Positions 25,144 through 33,636 of a stretch of 37,459 nt of DNA are shown one piece after another. The stretch spans positions 1-37,459 of the forward strand of contig SLBZ01000141.1 of the NCBI GenBank assembly GCA_007126095.1, written 5' to 3'. The DNA is from Aquisalimonas sp. Its GTDB lineage: Bacteria > Pseudomonadota > Gammaproteobacteria > Nitrococcales > Aquisalimonadaceae. Under the pieces are notes generated by a model. It ran no database searches. It was given only the letters and a program-made list of their open reading frames with translations, and was not told the origin of the DNA. Every line of letters begins with the position of its first letter. Within the stretch, counting starts at the first letter, position 1. The position numbers and the translations under genes were made by a program.

Positions 25144-28092
25144 TCAATTGTCGCCGAGGGGCCGGGCGGCGTCGTGGCGGTCATCGTGCCGCAGGATCTG
25201 CACCAGTTGCAGCGGGTCGGTATCGCTGCCGCCATTCTGCGCAATCATGGAGATCTGGATGTGGACCTGCACCGGCTCGCCCGCGCATCCCGTCAGCCGG
25301 ACCGTGCACGCCGAGCTGTCCTCCTGGCGTGCGCCGGCGAGGCGCGGCTCCAGTTCGGCCTGATCATCGGGGTGGATCAGCTCCAGGATCGGCTGGTCGT
25401 CCAGGGCGTTGGCGCTGCAGTCCAGCAGCGTCCGCAGGGCCCCGTTGGTGCGCTGCACTCGTGCCTGGGGCCCGGACAGCAGCGCCATGGCGACGGCGGC
25501 CTCATCGAACACAGCGCGGAACCGGCGCTCGCTGGCGCGCAGCGCGGCTTCGGCCACCTTGCGCGGAGTGATGTCCTGCGCCTGCTTGAGCAGATACCGG
25601 GGCTGCCCGTCCGGGTCGCGCACCACCGATGTGCTGGTCAGCGCCCAGGCGATGCCGCCATCCCGGTGGCACAGCCGCTGTTCCAGAGGGGCCGGGGGCC
25701 GATGCCCGTCGAGGATCAGCTTGTTGGCGCGGTAGTTCGCCTCGCGGTCGTCGGGGTGGAGGAGTTCGTTGGCGGGCATCGCCAGCAGCGTCTCGTGGTC
25801 GTAGCCGGTCAGGTGGCATAGCGCTTCGTTGGCGCGCAGAAACTTGCCATCGGTGCGGATGAGCGCCATCCCGACCGCCACGTCGTCGAAGGCGCTGCGG
25901 AAGCGGGCCTCGCCCTCCTGGCGCTCCGAGGCATCGGTCATCACCACCACGGCGCCGGTGACCCGGTCGTTATCGACGATGGGCGCGGCGGTATAGTCGG
26001 CAACGAAGATGGAGCCGTCTCCGCGCCGGAACAGGGCGTGTTCGTCCTGGCGGACCTGGCGTTCCTCCATGCAGGCGTGAATCGGCCACACCTCGGGTTC
26101 GTCGTGAACGCCGGCGTCGAGCAGATCGAACAGAACCTGGCCCTCGATGGTGACGGGCTCCCGGCTCAGCAGCAGGCAGCCGGCTTTGTTGGCGAAGACC
26201 ACCCGGCCGTTGGTGTCCAGGCCGAATATTGCCTCGGCCGCGGCGTTCAGGATGAGATCATGGCGGCGGTTGACCTGCTCCAGGGCGTGTTCCACTGCCT
26301 TCTGTTCACTGATGTCCCGGATCTGGCTGGCCACGCAGGTGAGCCGCCCCTGGTCGTCCCGGATCAGGCTGCCCGTGACCAGGACCCAGATCACGCGTCC
26401 GGTCTTGTGCAGGTAGCGCTTCTGCACCTGGAACGTGTCCTGGGACGCCGCGCCGATCTGGTCGAGCTGTTCCCGGGTGGCGTGCTGGTCGGCCGGATGG
26501 GTGAGGTCGCGGTAGCCCATCTCCAGCAGCTCGTTCTGCGCGTAGCCAAGCAGATCACAGAGGGCCTGGTTGACGTAGAGGCAGTCACCGGTGCGAGGGT
26601 CGAACACGGCCATGCCCACCGCCGCCTTCTGGACGATCGCCTCGTAGGGGAGCGCGTGGCCGACCTGGGGGCTGGGGGCCGGGGGCGCCTTGCCCGAGGG
26701 CCGCGCCGCCAGCAGCAGATTGCCGGCAGCGTCGCGCCGGGCAGGGGCGAGCCGCAGGTGGGTCGCTTCCATCCAGTGCAGGGCACCGGCGGCATCGCGC
26801 AGCGGATAGGTGGCCGACACCGGGTCGCTGTTGAGCCGGGGTGTCTCGATGGCCCGGGTTAGCTCCTCCCGGTGCTCTTCGATTACGAACTCCTCCAGCG
26901 GCCGCCCGATCATCGCGGTGGGGGCGTGGCCCAGCAGCGACTCCCAGGAGGCCGACAGCTCCAGAATGGTGCCATCCGGCGCCAGTCGCGCAAACAGCTC
27001 CGATGCGCGCTCCGCCATGAAACGCTTGTAGCGTTCGGTCTCCTGCAGGGTCGCGGCCTCGCGCGATAGGGTGTTCCGTGCGGCCGTCAGCTCCTGCTGC
27101 AGGCTGGTGGAGCGTTGCTCACTGCCCATGAGCTGGCCGGAGAGCAACTGTCGCAGATGGTTCTCCCGACTCACCAGTCGCGCCGCGAGCCCGCTGAGGC
27201 CGACTCCGGCGAACAGCAGCATCAGCGCGTGCGCCGGGATCCAGCCACCACCGCCCACGGGCGTGGCATAGATTGTCCACTGGCGCCCGGCTACCTCGAG
27301 ACTTCTGCGCTCATGGCGTCCATCCTCGAGCTGCTCGGGCCTGGTGTGCTCGGCCACGCCGTCACCGTTACCCGGCCCATGCAGCTGCAGTGGTGCTCCG
27401 CCCCCGGTGCGTTCGAACACGTGTAGCGCGACAGGGTAGTCGCGCCGAGCGTTGGCAGCGGCGCGGTCCAGCCGGATTGCCAGCGCGACCACGCCGGCCT
27501 CCTCTCCCTCCCGGCGAACCGGGTTGAACGCAATGAAGCCGGGCACTGGCTCGCCGTTGACGTGGAAAAGCACGACGCCCTGCGTGCCGGTCATGGTGCG
27601 GTTCTCGAGCGCGGTGTCCAGGGTGCGTAGGTGGGAGAGATTGTCGGCAGGCTCGGCGCGCAGAACACGGTGGGCGACAACACCGCCGCCGGAGCTGGCG
27701 AGCAGCGGGATGATCCGCAGTTCGTCGCTGTCATTCTCGGGCTCCATCCACGCCAGAAACTTGAGCCCGTTGTCGGTGGTGGGTCGTCGGGTTTCCTCGT
27801 AGCGCTCGGGGTCGATCTCCGCTCCGGCCTCGATGAGTGCGCCCAGGTTGTGCGCGCGCTCCAGGTGCCTGTCCATCGTCTGACCGAAGGTGTCCAGGGT
27901 CTGCTCCGCGTGCTCGCGGAAAATCTCCGCCCGGTGCTGCGCATTCTGCGCGATCAGTGTCGCCGTGGCGGCGATGGTCAGGCACAGGCCGCTGACGCCC
28001 ACCCAGAACGCGCGTCCGGGGCGCCATCGCCGACGTTGCGTGGCGCCTGGGGATGGCCGCGCGCCGTGATGCGTTCCGAGATGGTCGTTCAT
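25144..28092 (-). CDS. CHASE-domain, multi-PAS membrane receptor without a recognisable output domain
   Basis: 982 residues. Basic N-terminus, membrane helix ~29-49, periplasmic CHASE domain ~75-280 (with RPTTDNGLKFLAWMEPEN), second helix ~284-305, a coiled coil ~310-360, then five PAS regions at roughly 365-480, 490-612, 615-738, 740-862 and 866-975. PAC-type linkers are visible (ASQIRDISEQKAVEHAL, VVVMTDASERQEGEARF, LKQAQDITPRKVAEAAL). The protein ends after the last PAS with no histidine kinase, GGDEF, EAL or methyl-accepting domain. Only 42 bases separate its stop from the next gene, so no decayed output domain is hidden downstream. It may act through a partner, or be a C-terminally truncated kinase or cyclase. 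Ligands unknown; the CHASE domain suggests an external small molecule. Confidence 0.88.
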   Translation of the reverse strand: MNDHLGTHHGARPSPGATQRRRWRPGRAFWVGVSGLCLTIAATATLIAQNAQHRAEIFREHAEQTLDTFGQTMDRHLERAHNLGALIEAGAEIDPERYEETRRPTTDNGLKFLAWMEPENDSDELRIIPLLASSGGGVVAHRVLRAEPADNLSHLRTLDTALENRTMTGTQGVVLFHVNGEPVPGFIAFNPVRREGEEAGVVALAIRLDRAAANARRDYPVALHVFERTGGGAPLQLHGPGNGDGVAEHTRPEQLEDGRHERRSLEVAGRQWTIYATPVGGGGWIPAHALMLLFAGVGLSGLAARLVSRENHLRQLLSGQLMGSEQRSTSLQQELTAARNTLSREAATLQETERYKRFMAERASELFARLAPDGTILELSASWESLLGHAPTAMIGRPLEEFVIEEHREELTRAIETPRLNSDPVSATYPLRDAAGALHWMEATHLRLAPARRDAAGNLLLAARPSGKAPPAPSPQVGHALPYEAIVQKAAVGMAVFDPRTGDCLYVNQALCDLLGYAQNELLEMGYRDLTHPADQHATREQLDQIGAASQDTFQVQKRYLHKTGRVIWVLVTGSLIRDDQGRLTCVASQIRDISEQKAVEHALEQVNRRHDLILNAAAEAIFGLDTNGRVVFANKAGCLLLSREPVTIEGQVLFDLLDAGVHDEPEVWPIHACMEERQVRQDEHALFRRGDGSIFVADYTAAPIVDNDRVTGAVVVMTDASERQEGEARFRSAFDDVAVGMALIRTDGKFLRANEALCHLTGYDHETLLAMPANELLHPDDREANYRANKLILDGHRPPAPLEQRLCHRDGGIAWALTSTSVVRDPDGQPRYLLKQAQDITPRKVAEAALRASERRFRAVFDEAAVAMALLSGPQARVQRTNGALRTLLDCSANALDDQPILELIHPDDQAELEPRLAGARQEDSSACTVRLTGCAGEPVQVHIQISMIAQNGGSDTDPLQLVQILRHDDRHDAARPLGDN

Positions 28093-28209
28093 TGCTCCCG
28101 GCTCCCCGGAGCGGACTGAGCCATCCCCTGGTGTGGGTGGTGCACGCGCTGATCCGGTTCGATCCTGTCCATGGAATCACAGGGGCCCCTCTCAGGCCCT
28201 TCCCTGTTG

Positions 28210-29271
28210 CTAGCTGTTGTTGTCGGCCGCCACCGAGGCGGTCAGGTCGGGGCGCGAATCCGCCGCGAACTCGAAAGCATCGCGGAAGAAGTGCTGCTCG
28301 TCGATCCCGTGACGGGCGAAGTCCCTCTGCGCTGCCGCGATCATGGCGGGTGGCCCGCTCATGTAGACGGCATACCTGCTCAGGTCAGGATAGTCCTGAA
28401 GGAGCATGTTGTGGACCAGCCCGATGCGGCCGTCCCAGTCGTCCTCCGGCTGCGGCTCGGACAGGCACGGCGTGTACTGAAGCGGTTCGTGGTCCCGTGC
28501 CCATGCCTGCAGCTGTTCGTCCGCATACAGATCCTGCCGCGAACGCACGCCCCAGAACAAGTGGACCGGACGCTGGTCACCTGTGTGAATCAGGTGCGCC
28601 AGCATACTCATCAAAGGGGCGATGCCGGTGCTGCCGGCAATCATGAGGATTGGCCGGTGGTCCTCCTCGCGGATGTGAAAGGTGCCGAACGGCCCCTCGA
28701 TGCGCAGCAGTGCCTTCTCCTGCATGGCGTGGAACACCTGCTCGCTGAACTCGCCGCCCTCGATGTGGCGGACCTGCAGCGCGAGCAGATCGTCGTCGTG
28801 GGGGGCGTTCGCCAGGGAGTAACTGCGCCGTCGCCCGTCGCGGAGGAGGATGTCCACGTACTGGCCCGGCAGAAAGGCGAGGCGTTCGCTGTCCGGCAGC
28901 TTCAGGTGCAGGCCCATGACGTCCGGCGCCAGGCGTTCCATGTGCGCGACCCGGCAGCGCATCTTGCGCGGCGGGATGTCGGCCGCCTCCCGGACTTCGC
29001 GGACCTCGATCACCAGATCGCTGGTGGGCCGGGCCATGCAGAACAGCGCCTGACCAACGGCCAGCTCCTTCTCGTCCAGGCTCTCCGGCGGCTCGCCTCC
29101 CGGGTAGGTGACGGCACCCTCGACAACCTTGCCCATGCAGGTACAGCAGGTGCCGCTGCGGCAGCTGTAAGGTATGACCAGCCCGTGCCGTAGCGCCGCG
29201 TCGAGAACGGACTGTTCCGGCTCCACGGTGAAGGTGTGGCCACTGGGTTCGATGGTGACGGTGTAACTCAT
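28210..29271 (-). CDS. 2Fe-2S / FAD / NAD(P)H oxidoreductase (AscD-like, next to ubiD)
   Basis: 353 residues. N-terminal plant-type ferredoxin domain with cluster cysteines C37, C42, C45 and C78. FAD domain from ~105 with RRRSYSLAN (the RxYS flavin motif), and the NAD(P)-binding domain with LMIAGSTGIAPLMSML and VYMSGPPAMIAAA. Such proteins are often labelled CDP-6-deoxy-delta-3,4-glucoseen reductase from AscD, or compared with phenol hydroxylase reductases; no deoxysugar or monooxygenase genes are here. The neighbour ubiD suggests supply of reduced flavin or electrons to the ubiquinone pathway, as the flavin reductase Fre sits beside ubiD in E. coli. The start at 29271 is where the ferredoxin domain begins; an upstream in-frame start (29307) is less likely. 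Confidence 0.85.
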   Translation of the reverse strand: MSYTVTIEPSGHTFTVEPEQSVLDAALRHGLVIPYSCRSGTCCTCMGKVVEGAVTYPGGEPPESLDEKELAVGQALFCMARPTSDLVIEVREVREAADIPPRKMRCRVAHMERLAPDVMGLHLKLPDSERLAFLPGQYVDILLRDGRRRSYSLANAPHDDDLLALQVRHIEGGEFSEQVFHAMQEKALLRIEGPFGTFHIREEDHRPILMIAGSTGIAPLMSMLAHLIHTGDQRPVHLFWGVRSRQDLYADEQLQAWARDHEPLQYTPCLSEPQPEDDWDGRIGLVHNMLLQDYPDLSRYAVYMSGPPAMIAAAQRDFARHGIDEQHFFRDAFEFAADSRPDLTASVAADNNS

Positions 29272-29329
29272 GTCATTTCCCTGCCTCGCCCCATCATTGT
29301 GACGCAATGCGGCATGAGCGCAAACGGTC

Positions 29330-29357
29330 AGCCGGCACCAGGCACCCGGTGCCGGCT
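29330..29357. terminator. Perfect 10-pair hairpin between ubiD and the reductase gene
   Basis: AGCCGGCACC (29330-29339), eight-base loop, GGTGCCGGCT (29348-29357). An alternative inner fold GGCACC-C-GGTGCC also exists at 29341-29353. No long T-tract follows. It may be a partial terminator, or a leader structure of the reductase mRNA. Confidence 0.5.
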
Positions 29358-29430
29358 AATATTCCGACGCCTGTAACACCCCGTGAGTTCCCTGCCGCGT
29401 GCCCGGCCTAGCAGAGCAGGCACGAGCCTG

Positions 29431-29450
29431 CGGCAAGTATAGGCTTGCCG
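29431..29450 (-). terminator. Hairpin directly after the ubiD stop
   Basis: CGGCAAG (29431-29437) and CTTGCCG (29444-29450) around TATAGG; a perfect seven-pair stem abutting the ubiD stop codon. No T-tract follows on the minus strand, so it may stabilise the mRNA end or act with Rho. Confidence 0.45.
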
Positions 29451-30926
29451 TCAGTCGATACCCAGCTCGTCCCAGCGCTCGTCCACCCGGCGCTTGATCT
29501 CCGGGTCCATGGTGATGGGCCGGCCCCATTCCCGGTCGGTCTCGCCCTTCCACTTGTTGGTGGCGTCGAAGCCGATCTTCGAGCCGAGCCCGGAGACCGG
29601 CGAGGCGAAGTCCAGGTAGTCGATGGGCGAGTTGTCGATGAAGGTGCTGTCGCGCTGCGGGTCCATGCGCGTGGTCATGGCCCAGATCACGTCGTTCCAG
29701 TCCCGGGCGTTGACGTCGTCATCCGTGACAATGACGAACTTGGTGTACATGAACTGCCGCAGGAACGACCACACCCCCAGCATCACGCGCTTGGCGTGGC
29801 CCGGGTACTGCTTCTTCATGGTCACCACCGCCATGCGATAGGAGCAGCCTTCCGGCGGCAGGTAGAAATCCACGATCTCCGGGAACTGTTTCTGCAGGAT
29901 CGGCACGAACACCTCGTTCAGTGCCACCCCGAGCACCGCCGGCTCATCCGGCGGCCGGCCCGTGTAGGTGCTGTGATAGACCGGGTTGCTGCGGTGGGTG
30001 ATGCGCTCGATGGTGAATACCGGGAAGCGGTCCACCTCGTTGTAGTAGCCGGTGTGATCGCCGAACGGGCCTTCATCCGCCCAATCGTCCGGGTAAATGT
30101 GGCCTTCAAGCACGATCTCCGCCGAAGCGGGCACCTGCAGGTCGGAGCCGATGCACTTGCCCAGCTCGGTCTTGCTGCCGCGGAGCAGCCCCGCGAAGGC
30201 GTATTCGGAGAGGGTGTCCGGCACGGGGGTGACGGCGCCCAGGATCGTCGCCGGGTCCGCGCCCAGGGCCACGGCAATGGGGAACGGCTCGCCGGGGTGT
30301 TCCTGCTGCCATTCCTGGAAATCCAGCGCGCCGCCCCGGTGGCCGAGCCAGCGCATGATCACCCGGTTGCGGCCGATCACCTGCTGGCGGTAGATGCCCA
30401 GGTTCTGCCGCTCCTTGTGCGGGCCACGGGTGACCACCAGCGCCCAGGTGATCAGCGGGCCGGCGTCGCCGGGCCAGCAGGTCCAGATGGGCAGGCGGGA
30501 GAGGTCGACATCGTCGCCCTCGATCACGTGCTCCTGGCACTCCGGCCGCCGCACCGTCTTCGGCCCCATGTTCAGCACCTGCTTGAAGATGGGGAGCTGC
30601 TTCCAGGCGTCCTTCATGCCCTTGGGCGGGTCGGGCTCCTTGAGAAAGGCCAGCAGCTTGCCGATTTCGCGCAGGGCTTCGGTGCCGTCCGCGCCCATGC
30701 CCAGCGCCACGCGATATGGCGTGCCGAACAGGTTGCCCAGCACGGGGATGTCCGACCCCACGGGGTTCTCGAACAACAGCGCCGGCCCGCCCTTGCGCAG
30801 GGTGCGGTCGCAGATCTCGGTCATCTCCAGATTCGGGTCCACCGGCGCGGAGATGCGCTTGAGCTCCCCGTCGCGCTCCAGGCGGTCCATGAAATCGCGC
30901 AGATCCCGGTACTGCAGGCTGGCCAT
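29451..30926 (-). CDS. ubiD: 4-hydroxy-3-polyprenylbenzoate decarboxylase
   Basis: 491 residues (E. coli 497). UbiD decarboxylates 3-polyprenyl-4-hydroxybenzoate in ubiquinone synthesis using prenylated FMN supplied by UbiX. The N-terminus [25 protein letters not shown], the [50 protein letters not shown] segment and [28 protein letters not shown] are highly conserved. The start at 30926 has GGGAGCG upstream; an in-frame GTG/ATG frame to 30983 would run into a perfect 12-bp inverted repeat and is rejected. The reductase gene follows on the same strand after a 179-base gap with two hairpins. Confidence 0.97.
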   Translation of the reverse strand: MASLQYRDLRDFMDRLERDGELKRISAPVDPNLEMTEICDRTLRKGGPALLFENPVGSDIPVLGNLFGTPYRVALGMGADGTEALREIGKLLAFLKEPDPPKGMKDAWKQLPIFKQVLNMGPKTVRRPECQEHVIEGDDVDLSRLPIWTCWPGDAGPLITWALVVTRGPHKERQNLGIYRQQVIGRNRVIMRWLGHRGGALDFQEWQQEHPGEPFPIAVALGADPATILGAVTPVPDTLSEYAFAGLLRGSKTELGKCIGSDLQVPASAEIVLEGHIYPDDWADEGPFGDHTGYYNEVDRFPVFTIERITHRSNPVYHSTYTGRPPDEPAVLGVALNEVFVPILQKQFPEIVDFYLPPEGCSYRMAVVTMKKQYPGHAKRVMLGVWSFLRQFMYTKFVIVTDDDVNARDWNDVIWAMTTRMDPQRDSTFIDNSPIDYLDFASPVSGLGSKIGFDATNKWKGETDREWGRPITMDPEIKRRVDERWDELGID

Positions 30927-30956
30927 GGCTGACGCTCCCGTTGGCTGGTGTACGTG

Positions 30957-30988
30957 CGGTTGTGTGCGGGGATCATCGCACACAACCG
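30957..30988. promoter_or_regulatory. Perfect 12-bp inverted repeat upstream of ubiD
   Basis: CGGTTGTGTGCG (30957-30968), eight-base spacer, CGCACACAACCG (30977-30988). It starts 31 bases before the ubiD ATG. No T-tract on either side, so it is either an operator for a dimeric regulator or a strong hairpin in the ubiD mRNA leader. Confidence 0.65.
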
Positions 30989-31008
30989 GGGCTGGATGGG
31001 ATGGAGCA

Positions 31009-31039
31009 TTGACAGCAATGTTATAACATTGCTTATACG
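31009..31039 (+). promoter_or_regulatory. Candidate promoter of the TonB receptor operon, 19-bp spacer
   Basis: TTGACA (31009-31014) is a perfect -35. TATACG (31034-31039) is the best -10, with an unusually long 19-base spacer fully occupied by a palindrome. It lies ~60 bases before the cobalamin riboswitch. Confidence 0.5.
31014..31033. promoter_or_regulatory. Perfect 20-bp palindromic operator candidate
   Basis: AGCAATGTTATAACATTGCT, perfect over all 20 bases, placed between the -35 and -10 boxes. Position and spacer length are those of MerR-family operators; the TGTTATAACA core also recalls Fur-family (Zur-type) sites. The regulator is not in the window. Confidence 0.6.
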
Positions 31040-31096
31040 GTTTCTGGACCGGTTGACCCTGTCAGTACGGGGCAGTAGCTTTGCCGTTTCGCTCTC

Positions 31097-31300
31097 GGGT
31101 GCCTTCAGGCCGTTCCGGCCGGGAAGGTGAAACGGGAACCCGGTGAGGCATGGGCAACGCGCCCCGTGCCAAGTCCGGGACTGCCCCCGCAACGGTGAGC
31201 GTGTTGCAGCGGACCATCCCCGCCACTGTGGCTGAAGCCACGGGAAGGCGGTCCGCTCGGATGCTGCGGCATCCACACGCGAGTCCGGAGACCGGCCCGA
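31097..31300 (+). ncRNA. Cobalamin riboswitch
   Basis: Conserved elements in order: GGTGCCTTCAGGCCG at the 5' side, GGGAAGGTGAAACGGGAACCCGGTG, the AGTCCGGGACTGCCCCCGCAACGGTGAG core, GCCACTGTGGCTGAAGCCACGGGAAGGCGG, and the B12 box AGTCCGGAGACCGGCC near 31282-31297. It binds adenosyl- or another cobalamin and lowers expression of the downstream TonB receptor. A CCCGGCG/CGCCGGG hairpin (31309-31315 with 31327-31333) follows without a T-tract. CCTTG at 31441-31445 can pair with CAAGG at 31481-31485, which covers the ribosome site, so control of translation is plausible. Confidence 0.93.
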
Positions 31301-31494
31301 GAGTCAGCCCCGGCGTTCCCTGTGATCGCCGGGCCTTGTCCTGGTGGTACGTGGGGTGCCTCCGGCGAAGTATGTCCTGAACCGCAACTGGTCGTCCGAG
31401 AAGGCTGCCAGCCCGTCACACGGGACGTGGTCGGCGCATGCCTTGCTGTCCTCCCTGAAAACACCGGGATTCCCTGCAGCCAAGGAGAGAGCAG
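31301..31494 (+). other. Leader between riboswitch and TonB receptor gene
   Basis: 194 bases without a supported gene. It contains the post-riboswitch hairpin (31309-31333), the possible anti-ribosome-site element (31441-31445) and the AAGGAGAG ribosome site (31482-31489). Confidence 0.5.
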
Positions 31495-33636
31495 ATGGAT
31501 AGGGTATCCCCTCTTGATACGCAGCAACGTGCATCCGGCGTACGGATGCGTCACGGGTTGGTGGCAGCCGCGCTGCTCACGGCCACCCCTCTGGCCCACG
31601 CCGGCGGCCACCAGTCGCTGGCACCGCTCACAGTGACGCCGGAGACTACCGCGCCGTCAGGCCCGCTGGCCCTGGACCAGCCCACGAGCACGGGCAGCCG
31701 CCTCGGGCTCACCCTGGAAGAGCTCCCCGCCAGCGCCACGGTCATCGACAGCGACACCCAACGGCAGCGCGGCGTGCGCACCAGCCGCGAGGCGGTGGAA
31801 GCGGCTCCGGGGTTTACCGCCGGTGAACCACCCGGCTCGCCGGGGTCGTTCTCAAGCCGCGGTTTCACGGGTGGCGACATCGTCGTGCTCCACGACGGCA
31901 TCCGCGAACCCGGCATGTCCGCCAGCACCGACAACGTCTGGCTCTACGACCGCGTCGAGGTCCTGCGCGGCCCTGCTTCCGTGCTCCACGGGGAGGGCGC
32001 CATCGCCGGTGCGATCAACTACGTGCCGCGCCAGCCGAACCCGGAGCAGCACGAGGGTGATCTGCTGCTCTCCGCCGGCTCGTTCGGGCGCACCTGGGTT
32101 GCCGCCGGCGCCGGTGGGCCTACTGATCTGGACGGGCTCTCCTACCGGGTGGACGCCAGCCGCCTCACGTCCGATGGCGACATCGACCGCTCCGGCACCC
32201 GCCACGACAGCCTTGCCGGCAGTCTGCGCTATGACGCCAGCGACCGCTTGCGCTTTACCGTATCGGCCCAGGCGGAATGGGACGACACCGAGCCCTATTT
32301 CGGCACCCCCGTGATCGATGGCGGCATCGACGACCGCACCGTGGGCAACAACTACAATGTCGCCGACGCGGAGATGACCATGGAGGGCTACTGGCTGCGG
32401 TTCGATACCGAGTTCGCGGCCACAGAGCGCCTGCGCTTGCGCAACCGCACCTACGGCCACACCGGCGAGCGCACCTGGAAAAACGTGGAGAGCTACAGCT
32501 ACGACCCCGAGGAGGACGTGATCGAGCGCAGCGTGCCGATCGGGATCGTCCACGAGCAGGACCTGATCGGTAACCGCCTGGAGGCCGTTCACGATCACAC
32601 ACTCTTCGGGTTGCCGCATCGGGTGACCGTCGGCACCGACATCAGCCGCACCCAGTTCCGCCATGTGAACGACTCGCCCTACGTGGGCGACGACACCGTC
32701 GACGTCGACAATCCCGACCCGGGCCTCTATTCCTCCTTTTCCGACACACCGATGCAGCCAAGCGTCCGCACCGACAACGACCGCATTGCCCTGTTCGGCG
32801 AAAACCGCCTGAGCGTTGGCGGCGGGCTGCATCTCATCGGCGGCCTGCGCACCGAACAGATCCGCCTGCACGGCCGCGATCTCCGGGAAGGCACCAGTGA
32901 CCGCGAGCGCTATACCCCTACCACGGGGCGACTGGGGGCAGTCTGGGAGCTACCGGCCGGCTGGACCGCCTACGCCCAGTACGCCACCGGCGCCAAACCG
33001 GTCAGCACCCCGGTCACCCACTCCCCGGCACGGGAGAGCCAGCGGCTCGAGCGCTCCCGGGCCGCCGAGGTGGGGTTGCGGCACCGCGCCTGGAACGACC
33101 GCCTGGAGTGGACCCTGACTGCCTACGACATTGCCAAGCGCAACCTCAGTGTTCAGGATCCGGAGAACCCCGACGAGAACCGCCAGATCGGCCGTCAGGA
33201 GTCCCAGGGGCTGGAGCTGACCATGGCCGTGCGCCCCTGGGATCGCTGGAAGTTCGAGGCCGACGGCACCGTGCTGAACGCCGAGTACGCGGACTATCAG
33301 AGTGGGGACGAGCGTTTCGACGGCAACACGCCCCCGAACGTGCCCGAGCGGCTGGCCAACCTGCGCGCCCACTGGTACGCCACCGACCGTCTCACCCTGC
33401 AGACCGATCTGCGCTACGTCGGCCCGCGCCAGGGGGATGACGCCAACACGGTGGACGTGCCGTCGTACACGCTGTTGGGCGCCGCCGCCACGTGGCAGTT
33501 CCGCTCCGCTGAGGTGACCCTGCGCGGCCGCAACCTCACCGACGAGCAGCACGTCACCTGGAGTTCGTTCAATGGCAGCCAGTGGCTGCTGGGTGAGTCC
33601 CGCAGTGTCGATCTCACCCTGAGCACGCACTTCTGA
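31495..33636 (+). CDS. TonB-dependent outer-membrane receptor, siderophore-receptor-like
   Basis: 713 residues. A long signal peptide ends at AHA (residue 36). A TonB-box-like LTVTPE follows at 45-50. The plug (~60-180) contains LPASATVIDSDTQRQRGVRT, SSRGF and the VEVLRGPASVLHGEGAIAGAINYVPRQP segment typical of siderophore receptors. The rest is a 22-strand-type barrel with ALFGENRLSVGGGLHLIGGLR and RLERSRAAEVGLRHRAWNDRLEWTLTAYDI, ending RNLTDEQHVTWSSFNGSQWLLGESRSVDLTLSTHF with the terminal Phe. By sequence it is FhuA/FpvA-like rather than BtuB-like, yet a cobalamin riboswitch controls it, so a corrinoid is the likeliest cargo. AAGGAGAG precedes the ATG at 31495; an internal Met at residue 18 would give a shorter signal peptide. 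It overlaps the PepSY gene by one base (TGATG). Confidence 0.92.
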   Translation: MDRVSPLDTQQRASGVRMRHGLVAAALLTATPLAHAGGHQSLAPLTVTPETTAPSGPLALDQPTSTGSRLGLTLEELPASATVIDSDTQRQRGVRTSREAVEAAPGFTAGEPPGSPGSFSSRGFTGGDIVVLHDGIREPGMSASTDNVWLYDRVEVLRGPASVLHGEGAIAGAINYVPRQPNPEQHEGDLLLSAGSFGRTWVAAGAGGPTDLDGLSYRVDASRLTSDGDIDRSGTRHDSLAGSLRYDASDRLRFTVSAQAEWDDTEPYFGTPVIDGGIDDRTVGNNYNVADAEMTMEGYWLRFDTEFAATERLRLRNRTYGHTGERTWKNVESYSYDPEEDVIERSVPIGIVHEQDLIGNRLEAVHDHTLFGLPHRVTVGTDISRTQFRHVNDSPYVGDDTVDVDNPDPGLYSSFSDTPMQPSVRTDNDRIALFGENRLSVGGGLHLIGGLRTEQIRLHGRDLREGTSDRERYTPTTGRLGAVWELPAGWTAYAQYATGAKPVSTPVTHSPARESQRLERSRAAEVGLRHRAWNDRLEWTLTAYDIAKRNLSVQDPENPDENRQIGRQESQGLELTMAVRPWDRWKFEADGTVLNAEYADYQSGDERFDGNTPPNVPERLANLRAHWYATDRLTLQTDLRYVGPRQGDDANTVDVPSYTLLGAAATWQFRSAEVTLRGRNLTDEQHVTWSSFNGSQWLLGESRSVDLTLSTHF

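Noticed and set aside
28093..28209. Terminator-like GC repeats between the PAS receptor and the reductase gene
   Set aside because: Only short, interrupted pairings (for example around GGGGCCCC) and no T-tract; too weak to call.
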